A stretch of 9,181 nucleotides of DNA from Pseudomonadota bacterium (GTDB taxonomy: Bacteria > Pseudomonadota > Gammaproteobacteria > Burkholderiales > Casimicrobiaceae), in assembly GCA_022709775.1 (NCBI GenBank), contig JAKLIE010000043.1:1-9181 (forward strand), in the 5' to 3' direction. The notes beneath the pieces were generated by a model. That model did not search any database. It was not told where the DNA came from and saw only the letters and a program-made list of their open reading frames with translations. This document shows positions 1 through 5,909 of this stretch, piece after piece. How positions within the stretch are numbered: position 1 is the first letter of the stretch; every line of letters starts with the position of its first letter. Position numbers and translations under genes: made by a program.

Positions 1-555
1 CGCGTCGACGTCACGATCGGCGAGATCGCCCGGAGCGTGTTCGTCTACCTCGGCATCCCGTTCCTCGCCGGCGCCCTTACGCGCCTTGCGCTGGTCCGGG
101 CGAAGGGCAGGGACTGGTACCACGAGCGCTTCGTGCCGCGGATCGCCCCGATCACGCTGGTCGCGCTGCTCTTCACGATCTTCGTGATGTTCTCGCTCAA
201 GGGCGACTACATCGTGCGCATACCGCTCGACGTGGTGCGCATCGCGATCCCCCTCGTCGTCTACTTCGTGCTGATGTTCCTGGTGTCGTTCTGGCTCGGC
301 CGCCGGATCGGCGCCGACTACTCGAAGACGACGACGCTCGCGTTCACCGCGGCAAGCAACAACTTCGAGCTCGCGATCGCCGTGGCCATCGCCGTGTTCG
401 GAATCGACTCCGGCGAGGCGTTCGCGGCGGTCATCGGCCCGCTCGTCGAGGTGCCGGTGCTGATCCTGCTCGTGAACGCAGCCCTCCACTTCCAGCGCAG
501 GTACTTCGCTGCGCCCCGGCCCGCGGGCATCCGGGCACCCGACGTCCGTCCCTGA
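1..555 (+). CDS. acr3: Acr3-family arsenite efflux permease, C-terminal part (5' end outside window)
   Basis: The reading frame is open from base 1, so the N-terminal half lies upstream of the window; about 184 residues are visible. Acr3 is an inner-membrane carrier of the BART superfamily that expels arsenite using the proton-motive force. What is seen: alternating hydrophobic segments (about fragment residues 50-65, 80-100, 112-135 and 143-162), the family signature [12 protein letters not shown] with its conserved glutamate (codon 367-369), and the following [10 protein letters not shown] helix. The Glu of this NFELA segment is a known functionally important residue in Acr3 proteins; the conserved Cys of an earlier helix would lie off-window. 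A polar tail after the last helix ends at TGA 553-555. It is followed 65 bp downstream by arsM on the same strand, which strongly supports the arsenic assignment. An internal GTG at 37 lies inside the conserved domain and is not the real start. Confidence 0.93.
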   Translation, partial: RVDVTIGEIARSVFVYLGIPFLAGALTRLALVRAKGRDWYHERFVPRIAPITLVALLFTIFVMFSLKGDYIVRIPLDVVRIAIPLVVYFVLMFLVSFWLGRRIGADYSKTTTLAFTAASNNFELAIAVAIAVFGIDSGEAFAAVIGPLVEVPVLILLVNAALHFQRRYFAAPRPAGIRAPDVRP

Positions 556-608
556 ATCGGCGCAGGTTCCGCCGCACCGCGCGCGGGCGAAGCGTCCCAC
601 CCCTCGAA

Positions 609-613
609 GAGGA
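609..613 (+). promoter_or_regulatory. Ribosome binding site of arsM
   Basis: GAGGA within AAGAGGA lies about 8 bases before the ATG at 621. This fixes the arsM start and suggests independent translation initiation after the 65-bp gap from acr3. I see no convincing promoter in bases 556-620, so co-transcription with acr3 is likely. Confidence 0.6.
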
Positions 614-620
614 ATCGTTC

Positions 621-1472
621 ATGACCACCACCAGCGACCTGAAGGACATCGTCCGCGGCAAGTACGGCGAAGCGGCCACGCGCGCGCGCTCGGGCGGATC
701 GAGCTGCTGCGGAGCCGCGCCGGCCGCTTCGAGCTGCTGCGATCCGATCACCTCGAACCTCTACGACGCCGGCCAGGCCGGCGAGGTGCCCGATGCGGCG
801 CTCCAGGCATCGCTGGGCTGCGGCAACCCGACCGCGCTCGCGGAGCTCGAGGCGGGCGAGACCGTCCTCGACCTCGGTTCGGGCGGCGGCATCGACGTGC
901 TCCTGTCCGCGCGCCGCGTGGGGCCGACGGGCAAGGCCTACGGCCTCGACATGACCGACGAGATGCTCGCGCTCGCGGAGGAGAACAAGCGCAGGAGCGG
1001 GCTCGCCAACGTCGAGTTCCTGAAGGGCGAGATCGAGAACATTCCGCTGCCCGACGCATCGGTGGACGTGATCATCTCGAACTGCGTGATCAACCTGTCG
1101 GGCGACAAGGATCGCGTGCTGAGGGAAGCCTTCCGCGTCCTCAGGCCGGGCGGACGCTTCGCGGTCTCGGACGTCGTCGTGCGCGGCGAGGTGCCCGCGG
1201 CGATCAGGAAGAGCATGGAGCTCTGGGTCGGCTGCATCGCCGGCGCGCTCTCCGAGGACGACTACCGGGCGAAGCTCGCGAAGGCCGGCTTCGACGGCAT
1301 CGACGTCGAGGTCACGCGCGTCTACGGCGTCGACGACGCGCGGGCGTTCCTCGTGGCGGAAGGGATCGACGTCGAGGCGGCCGCGAAGGACGTCGACGGC
1401 AGGATCGTGAGCGCGTTCGTTCGCGCGACCAAGCCCGCGTCCTGCTGCGCGCCGGGCTGCTGCGCGCGTTGA
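621..1472 (+). CDS. arsM: ArsM arsenite S-adenosylmethionine methyltransferase
   Basis: Cytosolic enzyme that transfers methyl groups from SAM to As(III), giving methylated and volatile arsenicals. The protein has 283 residues, the usual size for proteobacterial ArsM. Seen: SAM-binding motif I VLDLGSGGGIDVLL at 82-95, motif II-type acidic loop GLDMTDEML at 108-116, NCVINLSGDK at 154-163, the post-motif LRPGGRFAVSDVV at 174-186, and GCIAGALSEDDY at 204-215. The As(III)-binding cysteines are intact: Cys67 (SLGCGNPTAL), Cys155 and Cys205, spaced 88 and 50, corresponding to the three essential Cys of algal ArsM. Cys39/Cys40 sit 27-28 residues before Cys67, where the fourth, regulatory disulfide Cys is found. 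Additional Cys pairs occur at 29-30 and in the C-terminal CCAPGCC (275-281). The start is supported by the GAGGA site. It follows acr3, so the pair forms a detoxification unit. It converges with the YbaK-like gene. Confidence 0.96.
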   Translation: MTTTSDLKDIVRGKYGEAATRARSGGSSCCGAAPAASSCCDPITSNLYDAGQAGEVPDAALQASLGCGNPTALAELEAGETVLDLGSGGGIDVLLSARRVGPTGKAYGLDMTDEMLALAEENKRRSGLANVEFLKGEIENIPLPDASVDVIISNCVINLSGDKDRVLREAFRVLRPGGRFAVSDVVVRGEVPAAIRKSMELWVGCIAGALSEDDYRAKLAKAGFDGIDVEVTRVYGVDDARAFLVAEGIDVEAAAKDVDGRIVSAFVRATKPASCCAPGCCAR

Positions 1473-1484
1473 CGATGCCCGGCG

Positions 1485-1520
1485 GGTCCGACGCAGGCGT
1501 TCACTCGCAGACGTCGGACC
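1485..1520. terminator. Inverted repeat between convergent arsM and YbaK-like genes (candidate bidirectional terminator)
   Basis: GGTCCGACG (1485-1493) and CGTCGGACC (1512-1520) form a perfect 9-bp stem around an 18-base loop that can pair further internally. It begins 12 bases after the arsM stop and overlaps the last 20 bases of the opposing gene. No run of T follows on either strand, so a classical intrinsic terminator is not proven; position between two converging genes is the main support. Confidence 0.45.
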
Positions 1521-1983
1521 AGTCGGCGCCGGTCAGGCGCCGAAGCTGATCGGGCGCGACCGGAAAAACCGAGTACGGCGTGCCGCCGGCCGCCCAGACG
1601 GTCCCGAAGCGCCGCAGGTCGGCATCGAGCAGCAGCTTGACCGGCTGCGAGTGGCCGATCGGCGCGACGCCGCCGATCGCGTATCCGGTGGCGACGCGCA
1701 CGAAGTCCGCATCGGCCCGCGCGAGCGGCTCGCCCACCTTCGCGGCGACCTTGGCTTCGCTGACGCGGTTGTCGCCGCTCGCGACGACGACGATCGCCAC
1801 GCCGCTCGTCCTCCCGCGGAACACGATCGACTTGGCGATCTCGGCAACCGAGCATCCGATCGCGGTCGCGGCCTCGGCGCTGGTGCGCGTGGGCTGTTCG
1901 AACTCGACGACCTGCGCGTCGATCCCGGCGTCGCGCAGGAGTTGCGCCGTGCGCGCGGCGGTGGGGTGCCGGGCGGGCTTCAT
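1501..1983 (-). CDS. YbaK/EbsC-family aminoacyl-tRNA deacylase-like protein
   Basis: A 160-residue single-domain protein of the YbaK/ProX (COG2606-type) family. These act in the cytosol as free-standing editing domains that hydrolyse mischarged tRNA (for YbaK, Cys-tRNA-Pro). Seen: the conserved lysine in IAKSIVFR (Lys51), the substrate-loop motif GYAIGGVAPIGH (100-111) containing the family GxxxP element (Gly104 to Pro108), and the C-terminal WAAGGTPYSVFPV strand (130-142). Length matches the family. The exact tRNA specificity (YbaK, ProXp-ala or other) cannot be read from sequence alone. The start ATG at 1983 has no obvious Shine-Dalgarno sequence. It lies only 37 bp after the alpha/beta hydrolase gene on the same strand, so co-transcription is plausible. 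Its 3' end overlaps the inverted repeat shared with arsM. Confidence 0.9.
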   Translation of the reverse strand: MKPARHPTAARTAQLLRDAGIDAQVVEFEQPTRTSAEAATAIGCSVAEIAKSIVFRGRTSGVAIVVVASGDNRVSEAKVAAKVGEPLARADADFVRVATGYAIGGVAPIGHSQPVKLLLDADLRRFGTVWAAGGTPYSVFPVAPDQLRRLTGADWSDVCE

Positions 1984-2020
1984 CGTCGATGGCCGTCCGG
2001 TCGCGCGGACTCGCGGCCGG

Positions 2021-2890
2021 TCAGTCGCGCCGGTAGCCCGACACGCCGGGAAGCGCGACCTTCAATGCGGCCGCCTCGGGCGCTTCCTTGACGTGATGAT
2101 CCAGGAACGCGACCGCGTAGTCGACGATCGCGTCGCGACCGGACATCCCGAGATCCGTCCACGCCATGTGGTTCGCCCACGAGATCTCGACCAGGTACTT
2201 CGGCGGAGGCGTCTGCGCGTACCCGAACTGCTCGATCGGCATCGTGAACACCGGGTCGAGCGTGCCCACCTGGTACATGGTCGGCACCGACAGGCGGCTC
2301 AATCCGTCGCTGCCCCGGAACGGAAGCGAGTACGGCGTCAGCGCCACGATCGCGCGCACGCCCGGCAGGCGCCACGACGGCCAGGCGCCGCCCAGTCCCA
2401 GCACCGTGTACCCGCCGAGCGAGTGCCCCGCGAGCGCGAGCCTTCCCATGTCGGCGACGTCCCGGTATCGGGGATCGCGGGGCAGCGCGGCGACGACCGT
2501 CCGTATGTCGTCCGCGCGGTCCCGGTAGTCGTCCTCGGTCCACATCGGCGAGGGCTTCGCGCTCCAGCGCGACAGGCTCGGCCGGACCGAGAAGCTGCAG
2601 CTCGAGTCCCCGTGCCGGGGCGCGACGACGAGGTACCCGGCGTCCGCCAGCGCCCCGGTCAGGTAGCGCGACTGGGTCGGGCACATGTAGAGCGCGTGCG
2701 AGAACATCAGCACCGGCAGATTGAGCTGTTCGCCGGCCGACGGCGTCCACACGACGACGTCGATGCCGCCGATGCGCGTCGCTTCCTCGCTGGCCGCCTG
2801 CACCGGCATCGTCGCGAGCAGGAGCAGCGCGCCGATCGCGGCGCACGCGAGGAAGGGCAGACGGCTCGACGGTTGTAAGCGAGGTTGCAT
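2021..2890 (-). CDS. Secreted alpha/beta hydrolase (dienelactone hydrolase / PAF-acetylhydrolase-like)
   Basis: I chose the ATG at 2890 (289 residues). It opens directly on a signal peptide: basic start, hydrophobic LPFLACAAIGALLLLAT at 11-27, likely cleavage after VQA (about residue 32). The frame stays open to 3025, but the extra 45 codons are Arg/Pro-rich and would bury the signal. The catalytic triad is readable: Ser157 in GHSLGG (155-160), Asp212 in GTLDPVF, His241 in ANHMAW. The VLMFSHALYM segment (60-69) fits the oxyanion-hole strand, and YRDRADDIRTVV (122-133) resembles the helix preceding the nucleophile in COG4188-type hydrolases. It probably hydrolyses an ester in the periplasm; the substrate is unknown. 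A TAGAAT -10-like hexamer on this strand (2945-2940) would give a leader of about 40 bases, but no good -35 accompanies it. Confidence 0.88.
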   Translation of the reverse strand: MQPRLQPSSRLPFLACAAIGALLLLATMPVQAASEEATRIGGIDVVVWTPSAGEQLNLPVLMFSHALYMCPTQSRYLTGALADAGYLVVAPRHGDSSCSFSVRPSLSRWSAKPSPMWTEDDYRDRADDIRTVVAALPRDPRYRDVADMGRLALAGHSLGGYTVLGLGGAWPSWRLPGVRAIVALTPYSLPFRGSDGLSRLSVPTMYQVGTLDPVFTMPIEQFGYAQTPPPKYLVEISWANHMAWTDLGMSGRDAIVDYAVAFLDHHVKEAPEAAALKVALPGVSGYRRD

Positions 2891-3037
2891 TCGCAGGGAG
2901 GGGACGCCGCAGGCCCGTCCGCGCGGGCTTGACCGCCGGATTCTACGCTCGCGGCCGGGGTCGGGCGCGACCTGCGGGCAGGCCGCGCCGCGCCCGACGC
3001 AGCCGGGTCGCAACGGGCAGAACATCGGGGACTTCGC

Positions 3038-3071
3038 CGCGCGCCACGTCGGCGGAATCGGGGGGCGCGCG
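3038..3071 (-). terminator. GC-rich hairpin just after the DUF4105-like gene (candidate terminator)
   Basis: CGCGCGCC (3038-3045) and GGCGCGCG (3064-3071) form a perfect 8-bp stem with an 18-base loop, starting 5 bases beyond the stop codon of the upstream - strand gene. There is no T tract. In such GC-rich sequence short stems arise by chance, so this rests mostly on location. Confidence 0.3.
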
Positions 3072-3076
3072 CCGTC

Positions 3077-4168
3077 CTACGGCTCCTCGACCCCCGTCCC
3101 GTTCGGCCGGAACGTGGCGTGCCGACCGTAGTTCTCGCTGTCCGACCTTGCGGCCCGGGCGGCGAGCTCGGCCGCTTCGGGGTAGGCCATGGGGCTCTTG
3201 GTCTTCTCGATCTCGAGCCGCTTCGTATCGCCGTTCACCCGCACGCTGTACCTGGCCAGGTTGAAGAGGACGTACATCGCGTAGAGATTGTCGACGTCCT
3301 CGTACCGGCCCTGCTCCTTCCGGAAGTCGCGGGACAGGACCGAGGGGAACCGGTTGGGCAGGTCCTTGAACGCCACCTTCTCGTCGTCGTGCGGATCGAC
3401 GTAGGTCGAGCCGGCGTACTTCCTGTAGAGGACCACGTCCATCCGGTAACCCCTCGAGTGCCACGCCTCGAGGAGCTTCATCGCCATCTCGGTGGGAATG
3501 TTGGCGTTCGCGGCCGCCACCACCACCCTCCCGGAGAGCATCTTCGCGCTCGTGACGTCGAGATCCCTGTACCCGGCGCCGAACCTGAATCCGGAGCCGA
3601 TGGTCTTCGCGCAGTTGAGGCGCAGGTAGTCGTACTTGACCTCGCGGTCGTGGTACTCGGTGTTCCTGGCCCGCGCGTGAAAGTCGTCGTTGATGCGCTT
3701 GAAGAAGTCGGCCAGCGCCACCTTCTCGGCCGGCGACACGCCGTAGACGCGTATGCCGATGACCGATCGCTTGTAGACCTCGCCGAAATCCAGGCCGAAC
3801 GACGCCTTATCGCCGAGCGACGACGTCGTCCCGAACAGGTATTCCCTCTTCGGAATGCGGACCATCAGGTCGTCGGTGTAGAAGTCCTTCTCGTGCTCGG
3901 GCTTCCGGTCGGCGTAGAAGTTCGCCGAGTAGACCAGGTCGTCGCCGGGCGCCTGGTCGCGGATCGCCAGGGCAAGATGGCCCGCCGAGCCGCCCTTCGA
4001 CGTGCCGTAGCTGATCAGCAGTTCCAGCTCGTACGGATCCTGGCGCAGGACGTCCGCGATCTCGTCCACGTTGGCGGGTGGCGGCCCGCCCGGCGTCGCG
4101 AAGTCGGCGGCCGCGACCCCGGTCGCGAGCACGAGCGCCATCACTGCGCACCAAGTCGTCGCCCGCAT
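3077..4168 (-). CDS. Secreted DUF4105 (Lnb N-terminal domain)-like protein
   Basis: 363 residues from the ATG at 4168. That start gives a clean signal peptide (MRATTW, hydrophobic CAVMALVLATGVAA, cleavage near residue 20-21) and has GAGAGG about 9 bases upstream. In-frame ATGs at 4204 and 4222 would add a charged extension, and a candidate promoter ends almost at 4222. Seen: LLISYGTSKGGSAGHLALAI (51-70) with Gly63-His64, and YDYLRLNCAKTI (179-190) with Cys186. An early GH and a later NC(A/T) are the hallmarks of the DUF4105 family, a circularly permuted papain-like (NlpC/P60, LRAT-like) fold. Members of that family have been linked to lipoprotein N-acylation (Lnb). Domain assignment by motif is moderately sure; acyltransferase activity is inference. 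Usual DUF4105 proteins can also carry C-terminal membrane helices, and none is seen here. The C-terminal third (about 255-363) is charged and unrecognised. Confidence 0.72.
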   Translation of the reverse strand: MRATTWCAVMALVLATGVAAADFATPGGPPPANVDEIADVLRQDPYELELLISYGTSKGGSAGHLALAIRDQAPGDDLVYSANFYADRKPEHEKDFYTDDLMVRIPKREYLFGTTSSLGDKASFGLDFGEVYKRSVIGIRVYGVSPAEKVALADFFKRINDDFHARARNTEYHDREVKYDYLRLNCAKTIGSGFRFGAGYRDLDVTSAKMLSGRVVVAAANANIPTEMAMKLLEAWHSRGYRMDVVLYRKYAGSTYVDPHDDEKVAFKDLPNRFPSVLSRDFRKEQGRYEDVDNLYAMYVLFNLARYSVRVNGDTKRLEIEKTKSPMAYPEAAELAARAARSDSENYGRHATFRPNGTGVEEP

Positions 4169-4230
4169 CCGCACCGCCCTCTCGACTCGTGGAAGTTGCC
4201 GCATGGTGTCCGCGCCGTACATCGACGACG

Positions 4231-4259
4231 ATTGTACGGACCCGGGCGAGGAGCTTCAG
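4231..4259 (-). promoter_or_regulatory. Candidate sigma70 promoter of the DUF4105-like gene
   Basis: On the - strand, CTGAAG (4259-4254) and TACAAT (4236-4231, five of six matches to the -10 consensus) are separated by exactly 17 bases. Transcription would begin near 4224, giving a leader of about 55 bases to the ATG at 4168. This argues against the upstream ATG at 4222. The -35 match is poor. Confidence 0.35.
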
Positions 4260-4311
4260 CCGCGGGTGCAACTCGCGTGAGGCGTGCGCGCGGCCGGAGT
4301 CGACAGCGCGG

Positions 4312-5016
4312 TCAGCGCCGCGAAGGCCTCCTCGTCGCGCGAAAGAACCCCAGGGGGCCGTTGCGCCGGACGTCGACGTCGAAGCCCTGTCGCTCGAGGT
4401 GCTCGCGCAGGCGCTCGATGGTCCAGTCGGGGAAGCCCGGAATCGCCATCCGCGCATCGAGGCCGGCGATGTCGTGGAACTCGCCGACGATCGCGCCGAC
4501 GCGATCCAGCTTCCGGCTGGTGAGCAGGATCGGGTATTCGCTGCCCTCCGCGTCGATCTTCAGCAGGTCGATCGTCCCCGCGCGGTCGACGACCTCGTCG
4601 AACGGAATCGCCCTGACCGAGCAGCGGCGCTCGCCTCCGGTGCGCTCTCCCGCGATCGTCGCGCATTCGACCACGGTTCCGCCGCCGGTGTTCTGCGGAT
4701 CCGACGCCTCCCGCCAGATCAATGCCGCATCGTCGGCATCCGAGCGCCAGACGGCGGCGAGGTGGCACTCCACCGCGGGCAGCGCCCCGCAGTTCGTCAC
4801 CAGGAGGTCGAAGTTGTCGGCCCCCGCCTCGTAGGCGAGCACCCGTCGCGCCCCCTTCATGGCGACGAGGATGCTGAACGATCCGATATGGGCGCCGATG
4901 TCGACGACGGTCTTGCCGAGTACGTCGATCGCGCCGTACTCGCCGCCGATCACGTTCTCGAAGATGGTCCTGTCCCAGCTCCGCGATCGGACGCTGATCG
5001 CGCCTTTCCTGTCCAT
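4312..5016 (-). CDS. FkbM-family SAM-dependent methyltransferase
   Basis: A 234-residue cytosolic enzyme of the FkbM family, class I methyltransferases that typically O-methylate sugars or small molecules. Seen: motif I VVDIGAHIGSFSILVA (37-52), acidic motif II in VLAYEAGADNF (59-69) where the Glu would hold the SAM ribose, and the family-defining LLKIDAEGSEYPIL (151-164), followed by IVGEFHD (176-182). Length fits a lone FkbM domain without glycosyltransferase or tetratricopeptide fusion. The start at 5016 has GAGGGG about 8 bases upstream. Neighbours (an envelope protein upstream, a secreted protein downstream) give no clear pathway, and no glycan cluster is visible, so the acceptor is unknown. 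It is separated from the upstream glycine-zipper gene by 143 bp containing two hairpins, so it probably has its own promoter, which I could not identify. Confidence 0.9.
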   Translation of the reverse strand: MDRKGAISVRSRSWDRTIFENVIGGEYGAIDVLGKTVVDIGAHIGSFSILVAMKGARRVLAYEAGADNFDLLVTNCGALPAVECHLAAVWRSDADDAALIWREASDPQNTGGGTVVECATIAGERTGGERRCSVRAIPFDEVVDRAGTIDLLKIDAEGSEYPILLTSRKLDRVGAIVGEFHDIAGLDARMAIPGFPDWTIERLREHLERQGFDVDVRRNGPLGFFRATRRPSRR

Positions 5017-5109
5017 TCCATGCCCCTCGCGCGGGAAGCCGGGGCCGGCGCAAGCGTCGGCCGATGTCGATCCGACCGCAAGGATAGGGCAAGACGGCGA
5101 CGGCCGTAT

Positions 5110-5152
5110 CCCGGCGCGGCCTCGCGCGCCGGGAGAACGTCCTGGGACGTTC
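5110..5152 (-). terminator. Two tandem hairpins after the glycine-zipper gene (candidate terminator)
   Basis: Two perfect stems lie back to back starting 8 bases beyond the stop codon at 5160. In - strand order, the first (5152-5135) pairs GAACGTCC with GGACGTTC around 2 bases (or 7 bp around 4), and the second (5133-5110) pairs CCCGGCGCG with CGCGCCGGG around a 6-base loop. One base separates them. No T tract follows. Position and the strength of the two stems favour a terminator or RNA 3'-end stabiliser. Confidence 0.5.
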
Positions 5153-5159
5153 CGCGCGA

Positions 5160-5603
5160 CTACTGCGGAATCACGCGCGCGCCGTCGCCGGCGCCTTCGA
5201 TGTAGACGCGCTGTCCCTTCTTCAGCGCCGGGTCGACCGGCTGCGTGACCGAGACGAGCACGCCGCTCCTGACGCGCACGATGATCTGCTGCGCCTGCTG
5301 CGGCTGGTCGTGCTTCTTCTGGATCTCGTTGCCCGCCAGCGCGCCGCCCAGCGTGCCGAGCACCATCGCGACGTCGCGTCCGGTCCCGCCGCCGATCAGG
5401 CTGCCGATGCCGAGCCCGCCGAGCCCGCCGATGACGGCGCCGACACCCCGGTGATGGTTGCTCTGGATCTGCGTGGTCGTGATCTGCTCGACCACGCCCT
5501 GGCGGACCTCCATCTCGCCGGGCTTCTGTGCGGACGCCTGCCCGGCGGCCAGCGCAAGAGCGAGCAGCCCCACGAACGTGCAGGACGAAAGACGGTTCGG
5601 CAT
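5160..5603 (-). CDS. Glycine-zipper envelope protein (SlyB / 17-kDa antigen-like)
   Basis: 147 residues. An N-terminal signal (RLSSCTFVGLLALALAA, 4-20) ends in ASA, predicting cleavage after residue 25. Cys8 lies inside the signal and there is no lipobox at the cleavage site, so unlike SlyB this one does not look like a lipoprotein. The centre (about 53-91) is a glycine zipper: GVGAVIGGLGGLGIGSLIGG followed by GTGRDVAMVLGTLGGALAGN. This kind of hairpin of Gly-rich helices inserts into or associates with the outer membrane. A C-terminal beta-rich part (106-146) includes IIVRVRSGVLVSVTQP and KKGQRVYIEG, typical of this family. Proteins of this type buffer envelope integrity or stress; the exact role here is unknown. 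GAGGGAGA 7 bases before the ATG supports the start. It is transcribed divergently from the EncFtn gene. Confidence 0.85.
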   Translation of the reverse strand: MPNRLSSCTFVGLLALALAAGQASAQKPGEMEVRQGVVEQITTTQIQSNHHRGVGAVIGGLGGLGIGSLIGGGTGRDVAMVLGTLGGALAGNEIQKKHDQPQQAQQIIVRVRSGVLVSVTQPVDPALKKGQRVYIEGAGDGARVIPQ

Positions 5604-5634
5604 GGCGATTTCTCCCTCAAGTCGGATGTTCCTG

Positions 5635-5652
5635 CCGCCGGAGATCCGGCGG
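5635..5652. repeat. Perfect palindrome in the leader of the glycine-zipper gene
   Basis: CCGCCGGA and TCCGGCGG are separated by GA: an 8-bp stem with a 2-base gap (or 7 bp with a 4-base AGAT loop). It lies 32 bases upstream of the ATG at 5603. It could be an operator for a dimeric regulator or a leader hairpin in the mRNA. No known regulator site is recognised. Confidence 0.4.
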
Positions 5653-5858
5653 TGTCGATGGTTCCCGTTGGCCGGTTACGGCATTCGCTCAGCGTCCGGA
5701 AGGCCGCCGGAAGCCGGGCATCGGCCGCCACGAAGCGCGCAATCATCGCAAGGGTGCAGCGCCGCCGGGCCGCCGTCAATGCGGCGCCGGCGTCCCGCCG
5801 ACGCACCGACCGGAAAGGCCTCCGCGAGGGGCCGGTGCGGCCGGCGTCGATCAGCGAT

Positions 5859-5864
5859 TATCAT
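5859..5864 (+). promoter_or_regulatory. Candidate -10 element of the EncFtn gene
   Basis: TATCAT matches five of six positions of the sigma70 -10 consensus, in one of the few AT-richer patches of the region, and would place the transcript start about 40 bases before the ATG at 5910. No recognisable -35 lies 16-18 bases upstream, so an activator or another sigma factor may be needed. The overlapping ATTATC equals one hexamer of a Fur box on the opposite strand, but a full box is not present. Confidence 0.3.
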
Positions 5865-5909
5865 GGTCGGCGAATCCATCGCCCTTCAACGTCGGAAAAG
5901 GAAACGATC

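Larger units (their letters stand above)
5604..5909. other. 306-bp divergent intergenic control region
   Basis: It separates the glycine-zipper gene (-) from the EncFtn gene (+). On the + strand a TATCAT hexamer at 5859-5864 and an AAAGGAAA ribosome site (about 5896-5903) serve the EncFtn gene. On the - strand side a strong palindrome (5635-5652) sits 32 bases ahead of the glycine-zipper ATG. The middle (about 5690-5830) is GC-rich and I see no gene, repeat or RNA in it; frames open across it lack a plausible start and family signal. Confidence 0.6.

Noticed and set aside
1580..2878. 432-codon open frame on the + strand opposite the YbaK-like and hydrolase genes
   Set aside because: The opposite strand encodes two proteins with catalytic motifs; this frame has no ribosome site or recognisable domain.
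2940..2945. TAGAAT -10-like element on the - strand ahead of the hydrolase gene
   Set aside because: Well placed for the 2890 start, but there is no matching -35 at 16-18 bases, so it is mentioned under the gene and not listed as a promoter.
2891..3025. Longer N-terminus of the alpha/beta hydrolase
   Set aside because: These 45 codons are Arg/Pro/Gly-rich and would place the signal peptide internally; the ATG at 2890 gives a normal exported hydrolase.
3119..4834. Very long open frame on the + strand across the DUF4105-like and FkbM genes
   Set aside because: It runs opposite two well-supported genes, is dominated by Arg, Val, Gly and Asp as expected from antisense high-GC codons, and shows no domain motif.
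5310..5909. In-frame upstream extension of the EncFtn gene to a 295-residue protein
   Set aside because: The extension crosses the antisense of the glycine-zipper gene and the control region. The EncFtn family starts about 20 residues before HRAIVS, and a ribosome site precedes the ATG at 5910.
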